Source: Sphingomonadales bacterium
GTDB taxonomy: Bacteria; Pseudomonadota; Alphaproteobacteria; Sphingomonadales; Sphingomonadaceae
Direction of reading: 5' to 3'
Assembly: GCA_027485485.1 (NCBI GenBank)
Contig: JAIXQY010000072.1
Location: 1-33,583, forward strand
Length of the DNA stretch: 33,583 bases
This document shows positions 1 to 8,302 of this stretch, one piece after another. Made by a program: the position numbers and the translations under genes. The notes below the pieces were generated by a model. It did no database searches and was not told the DNA's origin. It worked only from the letters and a program-made list of their open reading frames with translations. Each line of letters starts with the position of its first letter. Position 1 is the first letter of the stretch.

Positions 1-686
1 GGCACGGTGGGCGCGGCCAGCGGCGCAGTGGCCAGCGCGGCGGCCATGGCATCGGCGGCCGGCTGCATCAACGCACAATGGAACGGTGCCGAAACCGGCA
101 GCAGCACCGAATGGCGGGCGCCCTTGGCCTTGGCCAGGTTCATCGCCCGGGCCACCGCCTCGACATGGCCTGATACCACCACCTGGCCATTGGCATTATC
201 ATTCGCGGCCGCGCACACCTGGGTGCCGGCAGCTTCGGCGGCAATCGCCGTCACGGTTTCGAAATCCAGCCCGAGCAGCGCCGCCATGGCGCCCACCCCG
301 GCCGGCACGGCGGCCTGCATGGCTTCGCCGCGCAGCCGCAGCAGCCGGGCCGTGTCCGCAAGGCTGAGCGAACCGGCGGCGCACAGGGCGGTGTATTCGC
401 CCAGGCTGTGGCCTGCGACAAAATCTGCCTTGTCGGCGATGCGGATGCCCGCTTCGGCTTCCAGCACACGCAGGGCCGCAATGCCAACGGCCATGATCGC
501 CGGCTGCGCATTGGTGGTGAGGGTGAGTTCATCCTCCGGCCCCTCCCACATCAGGCGGGACAGATGCTGGCCCAGCGCATCATCAACCTCTTGAAAAACC
601 GCGCGGGCGTGGGGGCTGGCATCGGCCAGGCCGCGGCCCATGCCCACCGATTGACTGCCCTGTCCGGGAAAGATGAAAGCGCGAAT
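1..686 (-). CDS. fabD: Malonyl-CoA:ACP transacylase FabD (3'-truncated by window edge)
   Basis: Transfers malonyl from CoA to acyl carrier protein in the cytoplasm, supplying fatty-acid synthesis. About 228 codons are present of a family length near 310; the frame stays open to base 1. The protein begins RAFIFPGQGSQSVGMG, the family N-terminus. It carries the nucleophile motif GHSLGEY (Ser about residue 94) and the catalytic His in SAPFHC (about residue 203), both where the family has them. No ATG, GTG or TTG lies at the expected start. The codon before CGC-GCT-TTC is ATT (686-684), preceded by ATC and a good ribosome site, GAGGAGAGGG. A rare ATT start or a sequence error is therefore likely; an in-frame TTG further upstream would add about 20 unsupported residues. 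The gene is divergent from the TPR-like gene at 952. Confidence 0.93.
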   Translation of the reverse strand, partial: MRAFIFPGQGSQSVGMGRGLADASPHARAVFQEVDDALGQHLSRLMWEGPEDELTLTTNAQPAIMAVGIAALRVLEAEAGIRIADKADFVAGHSLGEYTALCAAGSLSLADTARLLRLRGEAMQAAVPAGVGAMAALLGLDFETVTAIAAEAAGTQVCAAANDNANGQVVVSGHVEAVARAMNLAKAKGARHSVLLPVSAPFHCALMQPAADAMAAALATAPLAAPTV

Positions 687-787
687 GATCCCTCTCCTCG
701 CATCGCTGCTGATGGTCGGGCGATTAGGCGCTTCACGGCGCTGGCGCAACTGCCCGCACTGCTGCCCCCTTGGGAACGTGGGCATTT

Positions 788-811
788 GCCCTGTTGCACA
801 GGGCTTTGTTT
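788..811 (+). other. Hairpin followed by T-rich run in the leader of the TPR-like gene
   Basis: GCCCTGT-TGC-ACAGGGC forms a perfect 7-bp stem (788-794 with 798-804) followed by TTTGTTT. It looks like a small intrinsic terminator on the plus strand, but lies in the divergent gap between fabD and the gene at 952. There it could only attenuate leader transcription or stop antisense transcription coming from fabD. The rest of the gap (687-951) shows no promoter I can assign with confidence. Confidence 0.35.
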
Positions 812-951
812 GCGTTATGGGCTGCCACTTGCGCTCGGGGAGGAGCGGGAGGGATTCGCAGGCGCGTGTTCCCTTCGATCTGCCTTGGCGTCGGGCTGGC
901 CCGCTGGTGGCCCGCCAGAGACTGTTGAACTGCAATTGCCGAGGAGTGCCA

Positions 952-2046
952 ATGTCGATCAATGCCCGTCTGCTGATCGCTGCCAGCCTGATTGCCGCCG
1001 CCGCTCCGGCTGCGGCTGCCGTGTCGCCTGCCGTGGGCAAGGCGCTGAACGCTGCCACTGCCGCTGCCAAGTCGCGCAATGCCGCCGGTGTTGCTGCTGC
1101 CATCGGCCAGGCGCGCGCTGCTGCGAGCACGGCCGAGGAAAAGCAGAAGACCGAGCAGATGGCCGGCTTTGCCTTCACCGCCGTCGGCCGTTATGCCGAC
1201 GCCGCCGCTGCCCTGCAGGCCGTGGGCGCCCCGTGCAGCCAGCTTGGCCCGCTTTATTATCAGGCCGGTCAGCTCGACAAGGCGGTGAGCATCGCCAAGA
1301 GCTGCGGCGGTGAAGCCAGCCAGATCCTGGTGGCCCAGGCCTATACCCGCATGGGCCGCCCGCGCGATGCCATCGCTGCCTACAACAACCTCATCCGCAG
1401 TAACGGTGCCAAGCCGATCTATCTGGAAAATCTGGCCGGCGCGCAGTTCAAGTCTGGTGACAAGGTCGGCTATCTCGCCACCACCACCCGGCTGATCAAG
1501 GCCGATCCGTCGCCCAACCGCTGGCGCGTGCTGTTGACCGAGCTGCAGGGCCAGAACATGCGCAGCGAAGCCAAGCTGGCGCTGTATCACCTGATGATGA
1601 CGACGGGCACGCTCAACCGTCCGCAGGATTTCACCGATTTCGCCAAGCTGGCGCTGATCAACGGCCAGGCCGCCGTGGCCAAGGCCGCGCTGGACAAGGC
1701 TGGCGGCGGCAGTGATCCGATGAGCCAGAAGCTGGCCGCGGCCGCCGGTGCTGGCGTCGCCAAGGAAGGCGCCGAGGCCGTGAAGCTTTCGGCCGATGCC
1801 AAGACCGCGTTCAAGGGCGGCAACGCCTATCTGGGCCTGAATGATTATGCCAAAGCCACCGCCGCTTATGACAAGGCGATTGCCGCCAATGGCCCGGACG
1901 CCGATTTTGCCCGCGTGTTCAAGGGCATCGCCGCGGTGAAGGGTGGCCAGAAGGCCGCCGGCATCGCAGTGTTCAAGCAGGTGAACGAAAAGAGCGGCAT
2001 GAAGGACATTGCCGATCTGTGGAGCCTCTACGCCAGCGTGCGTTGA
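952..2046 (+). CDS. Secreted tetratricopeptide-like repeat protein of unknown function
   Basis: The start is the ATG at 952, chosen because GAGGAG sits just upstream and the protein then begins with a clear Sec signal peptide, MSINARLLIAASLIAAAAPA, cut near an AAA site. An in-frame opening further upstream (673) gives no signal peptide and is rejected. The mature protein (364 aa precursor) is almost wholly alpha-helical, with paired helices rich in Ala, Lys and Asp. Examples are the segment around YTRMGRPRDAIAAYNNLI and the later YLGLNDYAKATAAYDKAI, which are TPR-like units. No catalytic motif is seen. It is probably periplasmic and binds a partner through the TPR superhelix. It is monocistronic, diverging from fabD and ending just before a strong terminator. 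The family assignment is good but the function is unknown. Confidence 0.85.
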   Translation: MSINARLLIAASLIAAAAPAAAAVSPAVGKALNAATAAAKSRNAAGVAAAIGQARAAASTAEEKQKTEQMAGFAFTAVGRYADAAAALQAVGAPCSQLGPLYYQAGQLDKAVSIAKSCGGEASQILVAQAYTRMGRPRDAIAAYNNLIRSNGAKPIYLENLAGAQFKSGDKVGYLATTTRLIKADPSPNRWRVLLTELQGQNMRSEAKLALYHLMMTTGTLNRPQDFTDFAKLALINGQAAVAKAALDKAGGGSDPMSQKLAAAAGAGVAKEGAEAVKLSADAKTAFKGGNAYLGLNDYAKATAAYDKAIAANGPDADFARVFKGIAAVKGGQKAAGIAVFKQVNEKSGMKDIADLWSLYASVR

Positions 2047-2068
2047 GGCCTTTCCCGCCGGAAACAAG

Positions 2069-2100
2069 AAGGGCCGCCGTGGGATGCCACGGCGGCCCTT
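2069..2100. terminator. Bidirectional intrinsic terminator
   Basis: A perfect 14-bp inverted repeat, AAGGGCCGCCGTGG (2069-2082) and its complement (2087-2100), is separated by GATG. The stem is GC-rich with A/T pairs at its base, so each strand reads ...CCCTT at the 3' side. It lies between the convergent TPR-like gene (stop 2046) and bfr (stop 2119) and can serve both. Confidence 0.85.
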
Positions 2101-2118
2101 CCTGTGTTTGAACGCGGA

Positions 2119-2598
2119 TTATTCGCCAGCCGGGCGCGATTGCAGCTGGATATAATTGGCCAGGCCCATCTGCTTGATCATCGTCTGCTGGGTTTCGATG
2201 AAATCCACATGCTCTTCCTCGGCGCTGAGGATCTCGGCAAACAGGTCGCGGCTGGCAAAGTCGCGCACGGTTTCGCAATGCTGGATGGCATCCTTCAGCA
2301 GGGCGATGGCTTCGAACTCCAGCTCCAGATCGGCCTGCAACACCTCTTCCACCGTCTCGCCGATGCGCAGGCGGTTGAGCGCCTGCATGCCGGGCAGGCC
2401 TTCCAGGAAGAAGATGCGCTCCATCAACTTGTCGGCATGCTTCATCTCGTCGATGGATTCATGCCGTTCATAATCGGCCAGCCGCTTGATGCCCAGATTG
2501 TCGAGCAGGCGATAATGCAGCCAATATTGGTTCACCGCCGTCAGCTCACCCTTGAGCACGGCGTTGAGAAATTCGATCACCTTGGCATCGCCACGCAT
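2119..2598 (-). CDS. bfr: Bacterioferritin
   Basis: Iron-storage ferritin that assembles into a 24-subunit heme-containing shell in the cytoplasm and oxidises Fe(II) at a di-iron centre. The 159-residue protein begins MRGDAKVIEFLN. An in-frame ATG nine codons upstream is rejected because AAGGAG sits about 8 nt before 2598. All ferroxidase ligands are in the canonical places: E18, E51, H54, E94, E127, H130. Met52 is at the heme-ligating position. Length and motifs are those of a functional heme-type Bfr, not a ligand-less partner subunit. The ferredoxin gene bfd lies about 100 bp upstream on the same strand, and the gap carries a palindrome shared with the bfd promoter, suggesting iron control. 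Confidence 0.97.
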   Translation of the reverse strand: MRGDAKVIEFLNAVLKGELTAVNQYWLHYRLLDNLGIKRLADYERHESIDEMKHADKLMERIFFLEGLPGMQALNRLRIGETVEEVLQADLELEFEAIALLKDAIQHCETVRDFASRDLFAEILSAEEEHVDFIETQQTMIKQMGLANYIQLQSRPAGE

Positions 2599-2633
2599 GG
2601 CACCATCTCCTTGTTGATGGCGCAACCATGCCG

Positions 2634-2672
2634 GCGGATTTGATCCGCGTCAAGAAAAAGCGTGATTTTTCT
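2634..2672 (-). promoter_or_regulatory. Candidate bfr promoter region with two small inverted repeats
   Basis: Read on the minus strand, TTGACG (2653-2648) could be a -35 box, with a 17-nt spacer to a weak -10 (CATGGT). The spacer holds the palindrome GCGGAT-TTG-ATCCGC (2634-2648). Just upstream is AGAAAAA-N6-TTTTTCT (2653-2672), an A/T-rich inverted repeat that stands out in this GC-rich window. The promoter assignment is by eye only. Confidence 0.35.
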
Positions 2673-2682
2673 GATACTTACA

Positions 2683-2705
2683 ACTGCAACGCACTTGCAG
2701 TATCA
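2683..2705. promoter_or_regulatory. Palindromic operator upstream of bfr (Fur/Mur-like)
   Basis: ACTGCAA-CGCAC-TTGCAGT is a perfect 7-bp-arm palindrome (2683-2701) followed by ATC. Its core, TGCAA-N5-TTGCAGTATC, recurs upstream of bfd at 2941 with the same spacing and the same GTATC flank. The repeated site in front of two iron-storage genes points to a shared regulator. The geometry resembles Fur/Mur-family boxes of alphaproteobacteria; the regulator itself is inferred. Confidence 0.55.
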
Positions 2706-2876
2706 ACGACAGGCGTTGACGCCTTCCAGAATCTCGCGGGCAAAGGGCAGGCACTGGCCGCACTTTACCTTGCAACCCAGCTGGGCATAGGCGGCCTTGG
2801 GGCAGGATTTGCCCACGGCGCGCGCGGCTTCGCGCACATCCCGTTCCTTCAGTGCATTGCAGACACAAACGAACAC
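2703..2876 (-). CDS. bfd: Bacterioferritin-associated ferredoxin Bfd
   Basis: Small [2Fe-2S] protein that docks on bacterioferritin and passes electrons to the ferric core so stored iron is released. The four cluster cysteines are visible: CVC near the N-terminus and CKVKCGQC later, the BFD-type spacing. Two GTG starts are possible. The one at 2876 gives MFVCVCNALKERDV, which matches the usual family N-terminus and has GACGAGG five bases upstream. The one at 2897 adds seven residues and has a weaker ribosome site. I chose 2876 (57 aa). It lies upstream of bfr on the same strand, and its own palindromic operator is about 65 bp before the start. An overlapping longer frame (2650-3042) lacks the cysteine pattern and is not real. 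Confidence 0.9.
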   Translation of the reverse strand: MFVCVCNALKERDVREAARAVGKSCPKAAYAQLGCKVKCGQCLPFAREILEGVNACR

Positions 2877-2940
2877 ATTTGCCTCGTCGAATCGCACAGA
2901 CCTGCTGTTGCGAGACGTTATCAGCCATCGCGGACGCTAA

Positions 2941-2959
2941 TGCAAGTGGTTCGCAGTAT
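2941..2959. promoter_or_regulatory. Second copy of the iron-type operator, upstream of bfd
   Basis: TGCAA-GTGGT-TCGCAGTATC (2941-2959) matches the bfr-upstream site in half-sites, 5-nt spacer and GTATC tail, with one mismatch in the right half-site. It sits in the short gap between the SOUL gene stop and bfd, where a bfd promoter is expected. Confidence 0.5.
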
Positions 2960-2963
2960 CTGG

Positions 2964-3707
2964 CTATTGGCCTGCGGGCCGGATGTCCTCTGGTGCAATC
3001 GGGATCATCAGCTCGTTCCGGCGCAGCAACCACAGCCTCCACGGCGGATCATATTGTGCCAGCGAAACCGGCCCGATCGGGTGGAGATGATGCGCCATGG
3101 TGAACGCGGACAGCGCAATTGTGGCCGCCGCGATCTTGTCCTGCCGGGCCAAGCCGCTGAACCGGATCACGGCCATGCGGGCCGGTGCAATGGCATGCAG
3201 CTGCACCTTGGGATTGTTCGGCTTTGGCAGCGCCGACAGCGTCGAACCGCGGGGCATGATGAAGCGGATCACCCATAGGCCATCGCCACCGCTCTGCAAA
3301 ACGGGGGCTGTCATCGCGATGGTTTGGCCGGCCGCTGCGGCCTGCATCACCGGCGCCGTCATGGCGATGGTCTGCCGGTTGGTGTTGCCGCCAAAAATAT
3401 AGCCGGCAAGCACACGAAACCCCTGGCTGGCGGCGGCCTTGCGGTCCCCGGTTACCGAAACGTCCGCGGTGATCATCGCGGGATAGTCGCGCACCTCGCA
3501 GTCACCTTCGGCAAGGCTGACGGTGAATGCAGGTTCTTCGGTGGCGATGGCACAGGCTCCCGCTTGGCCTGCGCTCAACCGGGCACAAGCCGCTATGATC
3601 TCGGTACGTGGGCGGCCGTGCTGGTCAGGCACAGGCGGTGGCAGATCTCCTGCAGGTCTGGACGATAGCATCGCCCGCGCCGGCAAAAAGGCTCGGAAAC
3701 CACCCAT
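2964..3707 (-). CDS. SOUL-family heme-binding protein
   Basis: The core, from about residue 57 on, is a SOUL domain: the run EPAFTVSLAEGDCEVRDYP opens it, followed by FRVLAGYIFGGN, two copies of the TIAMTAPV signature (around residues 113 and 128) and LPKPNNPKV. SOUL proteins bind heme or related tetrapyrroles; the bacterial members are mostly uncharacterised. The N-terminus is unclear. The ATG at 3707 has no visible ribosome site and gives a polar, proline-rich leader with no signal peptide; the ATG at 3671 is an alternative. The true start may lie further in, since homologues usually have a short signal sequence before the domain. It follows mutL by 30 bp on the same strand and precedes bfd, so a link with heme iron is plausible but inferred. 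Confidence 0.82.
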   Translation of the reverse strand: MGGFRAFLPARAMLSSRPAGDLPPPVPDQHGRPRTEIIAACARLSAGQAGACAIATEEPAFTVSLAEGDCEVRDYPAMITADVSVTGDRKAAASQGFRVLAGYIFGGNTNRQTIAMTAPVMQAAAAGQTIAMTAPVLQSGGDGLWVIRFIMPRGSTLSALPKPNNPKVQLHAIAPARMAVIRFSGLARQDKIAAATIALSAFTMAHHLHPIGPVSLAQYDPPWRLWLLRRNELMIPIAPEDIRPAGQ

Positions 3708-3737
3708 GCCGGGCCGTTGGCAGGGGGCAAAAGCCGT

Positions 3738-5516
3738 TCACCGCCGCCCGAACAACTTCTCGATATCGGTCTTGGCCAGCCGCACCCAGGTGGGGCGGCC
3801 GTGGTTGCATTGGCCGCTGTGCGGGGTCACTTCCATTTCGCGCAGCAGGGCGTTCATTTCGGCAATCGACAAATGCCGGCCGGCGCGCACGCTGCCGTGG
3901 CAGGCCATAGTGGCCGCCACCGCATCCAGCTTTTCCTTCAGCGTGAGCGCTTTGCCGAAGGCGGCGAGATCATCGGCGAGATCGGTGATCAGCCCCTTCA
4001 CGTCGCAGGTGCCAAGCAGCGCCGGGGTGGCGCGCACCAGGACGGCGGCGGGGCCAAAGGCTTCCACCTCCAGCCCGAGTTCGGCCAGTTCGTCGGCACG
4101 ATCAGCGATGCGGCCGGCGGCGATGTCGTCCAGATCGACCACTTCGGGCACCAGCAGCGCCTGGCGCGCCACCGCGCCGCCGGCCAGGGCACGGTTCATG
4201 CGTTCCAGGGTGAGGCGTTCGTGGGCGGCATGCTGATCAACGATCACCAGCGCGTCATCGGTTTCGGCGATGATATAGGTGGCCGCAACCTGCCCGCGCG
4301 CGGCGCCCAACGGAAAGCGCGTGGCCGGCAGCGGCGGCACCGCCGTTGGCTGCCCGGCGGGCGCACTGGGCGCAAAGGCCGGCGGCAGTTCGGTGAACAG
4401 GCGCGGCGGTTCGGCCAGCGCAGGCGCTGCCGGGGCAGCCGGCGCGGCCCAGGGGCTGGCCGCCGGTTCCGCCACAAAGGCCGCCAGCGCAGCACCGGCC
4501 ACATTGGTGGAGGCCCGGTGGCCAGCGGCATCCAGCGCGCGGCGCACGCCCGACACGATCAGGCCGCGCACCAGGGCGGCATCGCGGAAGCGCACCTCCG
4601 TCTTGGCCGGGTGGACGTTCACATCAACAAAGTCGCCCGGCACATCCAGAAACAACGCCACCACCGGATGGCGATCGCGCGCCAGCAGATCCTGATAGGC
4701 CCCGCGCAGCGCGCCGAGCAGCAGCCGGTCGCGCACCGGCCGGCGGCCGACGAACAGAAACTGGTGATCGGCGACCCCGCGATTATAGGTCGGTAGGCCG
4801 GCCAGCCCGCCGAGATGGAGGCCGTCACGCTCGAGATCCACCGCCACCGCATTGTCGGCAAAATCGGCACCGATGATCGCTGCCAGCCGCGCCAGCAGCG
4901 ACGCCGGGCTGCCATCGGGGAGCGGCGGCAGGTTGATCAGGCGGCGGCCTTCGGATTCAAGGCTGAAGCCCACATCGGGATTGGCCATCGCCAGCCGGCG
5001 GACATGATCGAGGCAGGCCGACAGTTCGGAGCGCGGCGATTTCAGGAACTTGCGCCGCGCCGGCACCTGGGCGAACAGGCCATCCACCCGCACCACCGTG
5101 CCCGGCGCAGCGGCGGCAGGGCCATCATGGGTGATGCGGCCATTGTCCACCACCAGCCGCCAGCCCTCGCTGCCTTCGGCGCGGCTGGTGAGCGACAATG
5201 TGGCAACCGAACCGATGGACGGCAGCGCCTCACCGCGAAAGCCCATGGTGGCGATGGCGGCCAGATCATCGTCGGGCAATTTGCTGGTGGCGTGGCGTTC
5301 GATGGCCAGGCGCAGTTGGTCGGGCACCATGCCATGGCCATCATCGGCGACTTCCAGCCCATCGATGCCGCCGGCCGCCAGCCGGATGGCGATGCGGCCG
5401 GCGCCAGCATCCAGGGCATTCTCCACCAGTTCCTTCAGGGCGCTCGCCGGCCGCTCCACCACCTCGCCGGCGGCGATCTGGTTGATCAGGGTTTCAGGCA
5501 GGCGGCGAATGGGCAC
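3738..5516 (-). CDS. mutL: DNA mismatch repair protein MutL (endonuclease type)
   Basis: Links mismatch recognition by MutS to strand removal. The N-terminal GHKL ATPase domain shows [20 protein letters not shown], then [16 protein letters not shown] and [10 protein letters not shown] motifs. A proline/alanine-rich linker (about residues 340-395) joins the C-terminal dimerisation domain. That domain carries the metal-binding nuclease motif [12 protein letters not shown] (about residues 424-435) and the CNHGRP motif near the end. This is the latent-endonuclease MutL found in bacteria without MutH. The 592-aa length is normal, and the start at 5516 gives the family N-terminus exactly. It is divergent from mreB across about 150 bp. 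Confidence 0.97.
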   Translation of the reverse strand: MPIRRLPETLINQIAAGEVVERPASALKELVENALDAGAGRIAIRLAAGGIDGLEVADDGHGMVPDQLRLAIERHATSKLPDDDLAAIATMGFRGEALPSIGSVATLSLTSRAEGSEGWRLVVDNGRITHDGPAAAAPGTVVRVDGLFAQVPARRKFLKSPRSELSACLDHVRRLAMANPDVGFSLESEGRRLINLPPLPDGSPASLLARLAAIIGADFADNAVAVDLERDGLHLGGLAGLPTYNRGVADHQFLFVGRRPVRDRLLLGALRGAYQDLLARDRHPVVALFLDVPGDFVDVNVHPAKTEVRFRDAALVRGLIVSGVRRALDAAGHRASTNVAGAALAAFVAEPAASPWAAPAAPAAPALAEPPRLFTELPPAFAPSAPAGQPTAVPPLPATRFPLGAARGQVAATYIIAETDDALVIVDQHAAHERLTLERMNRALAGGAVARQALLVPEVVDLDDIAAGRIADRADELAELGLEVEAFGPAAVLVRATPALLGTCDVKGLITDLADDLAAFGKALTLKEKLDAVAATMACHGSVRAGRHLSIAEMNALLREMEVTPHSGQCNHGRPTWVRLAKTDIEKLFGRR

Positions 5517-6709
<1,193 letters not shown>

Positions 6710-6746
6710 ACCCCGCAATCAACACCCCTTGGGGGGCCAGACCTTG

Positions 6747-7745
6747 GTGGATTGGAACCAATCTTCGCGCCGACCCACTGCCATAAGGCGGGAGCAGAAT
6801 CTTGCCCTCGTTTCGGCCGTGGTGTCGGGCGCGGTGATTGCCGGCGGCCTGATCCTGTTGCTGGTGGCGCGGGTGAACCCGGAAACCGGCGCCGGGCTGC
6901 GCACCCTGGCCGGCGATCTGGTCACGCCCTTCTGGAGCGTGGTGCGCGCGCCCTTTGATGGCGCAGCGCGGGTGGGTGCCCAAGTCGGCAATTATTTTGG
7001 CGCGGTGTCCCGCACCGAAGCCCTTGAGGCCGAACTGGACAAGGCCAACCAGCGGCTGCGCGCCACCCGCACCCAGGCCCGCGAACTGGCCGTGCTGAAA
7101 CGCCTGATGGCGGTGCGTGAGCCCAGCCGCCGGGTGATTGCCACGGTGCGCATTGCCGCCGCCACATCGGGCAGCGCCGTGCGCAGCGCCATGCTGGCCG
7201 CCGGCAGCCGCGATGGCATCGGCCGCGATCTGCCGGTGATCGGCGCCGATGGCCTGATCGGCCGCACCATCGAAGCCGGTGCCGCCTCGGCCAGGGTATT
7301 GTTGCTCACCGATGCGCAAAGCCGGGTGCCGGTGATGATCCAACGCACCGGCCAGGCTGGGCTTGCCGCCGGGCGCGGCCAACCCACGCTGTTATTGATC
7401 GATCGCATCGGGCCGGATCTGCCGCTGCTGGCTGGGGATCGCATCGTCACGTCGGGCGATGGCGGGGTGTTTCCGCCCGGCGTGCCGGTGGGCGTGGTGG
7501 TGGATGCCCGCGCCGATGCCCCGGTGATCCGCCTGGCCGCCAATCCGCTGGGCGCCGGCTTTGTGACGGTGGAACAGGCCTGGCTGCCGATCCCGGATGA
7601 TGCGCCCAAGGGCCCGGTGTTTGATGCCCCGGTGCCAGTTGAGGCCCGCAGCCGCGGCGCGCCGCCACCGCGCCTGCGCCCCGCCGATCCCGCGGCACCG
7701 CTGCCGCCCGTCCCGACCAGGCCCCCGGCCAAGGCCGCGCCATGA
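6747..7745 (+). CDS. mreC: Rod shape-determining protein MreC
   Basis: Bitopic inner-membrane protein that bridges MreB/MreD to PBP2 in the periplasm. A short cytoplasmic tail is followed by one membrane helix (ALVSAVVSGAVIAGGLILLLV), a coiled coil (EALEAELDKANQRLRATRTQARELAVLKRL) and the beta-barrel core with GRDLPVIGADGLIGR and LLLTDAQSRVPV. It ends in a proline-rich tail, common in alphaproteobacterial MreC. Start codons are ambiguous: I prefer the GTG at 6747 (MDWNQSSRR, 332 aa) because GGGGGG lies about 9 nt upstream. A TTG at 6729 would add six residues. The stop overlaps the mreD start by 4 bp, indicating translational coupling. Confidence 0.93.
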   Translation: MDWNQSSRRPTAIRREQNLALVSAVVSGAVIAGGLILLLVARVNPETGAGLRTLAGDLVTPFWSVVRAPFDGAARVGAQVGNYFGAVSRTEALEAELDKANQRLRATRTQARELAVLKRLMAVREPSRRVIATVRIAAATSGSAVRSAMLAAGSRDGIGRDLPVIGADGLIGRTIEAGAASARVLLLTDAQSRVPVMIQRTGQAGLAAGRGQPTLLLIDRIGPDLPLLAGDRIVTSGDGGVFPPGVPVGVVVDARADAPVIRLAANPLGAGFVTVEQAWLPIPDDAPKGPVFDAPVPVEARSRGAPPPRLRPADPAAPLPPVPTRPPAKAAP

Positions 7746-8302
7746 TTGCCTCGCCCCCGCCGCCCGCCCGGTTGATGACCAGCGACGAACGCCGGCGCTG
7801 GCTGATCAGCCTGTGGCGTTACAGCGTGCCCGGTCTGATCAGCGTGGCGATGGTGGTGCTGATGCTGGCCCCCTTGCCGCTGCCGCTGCCGGCCATGCCC
7901 AATCTGGCGCTGATGGCGGTGCTGGCCTGGGCCATGCTGCAACCCGGGCTGATGCCGTTGTGGCTGGCCTTTGGCGTGGGGCTGGTGGCCGATCTGCTGT
8001 TTGGCCAGCCGATGGGGGTGAATGCCACGCTGTTTGCCGTCGCCACCGCCTCGCTGCGGCTGTTTGATGCCATGCTGCTGGAACGCAGCCATGTGCTGGA
8101 TTGGCTGGCGGTGGCGCTGCTGCTGCTGGCGTGCAGCCTCGCCACCGGGCCATTGATGGCGCTGGCCGGCCAGCCAGTGCCGGTGCTGCCGCTGCTGTGG
8201 CAAGTGCTCACCAGCATGATCATCTGGCCGCTGCTGCTGCGCCTGTGCGTGGCGGTGCAGCGCTGGCTTTCCCGCACGGCGCCGCGTTGGTCTTATGGAT
8301 GA
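7742..8302 (+). CDS. mreD: Rod shape-determining membrane protein MreD
   Basis: Small polytopic inner-membrane protein of the elongasome. The 186 residues contain about five hydrophobic helices, for example LISVAMVVLMLAPLPLPLPA and WLAVALLLLACSLATGPLM. They carry the family feature of a conserved central stretch, LVADLLFGQPMGVN. It starts inside the mreC stop (ATGA overlap) and its end overlaps the PBP2 start by 8 bp, so the three are co-translated. Sequence conservation in this family is low; the position between mreC and mrdA is the strongest support. Confidence 0.92.
   Translation: MIASPPPPARLMTSDERRRWLISLWRYSVPGLISVAMVVLMLAPLPLPLPAMPNLALMAVLAWAMLQPGLMPLWLAFGVGLVADLLFGQPMGVNATLFAVATASLRLFDAMLLERSHVLDWLAVALLLLACSLATGPLMALAGQPVPVLPLLWQVLTSMIIWPLLLRLCVAVQRWLSRTAPRWSYG

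Noticed and set aside
673-951. N-terminal extension of the TPR-like protein
   Set aside because: Overlaps the fabD start, lacks a ribosome site and would bury the clear signal peptide beginning at 952.
2653-2672. AGAAAAA/TTTTTCT inverted repeat as a bfd terminator
   Set aside because: The stem is all A/T apart from one G/C pair, too weak for an intrinsic terminator; more likely promoter-region structure.
2650-3042. 130-residue minus-strand frame over bfd
   Set aside because: Different frame from the CVC...CKVKCGQC protein and no recognisable domain.
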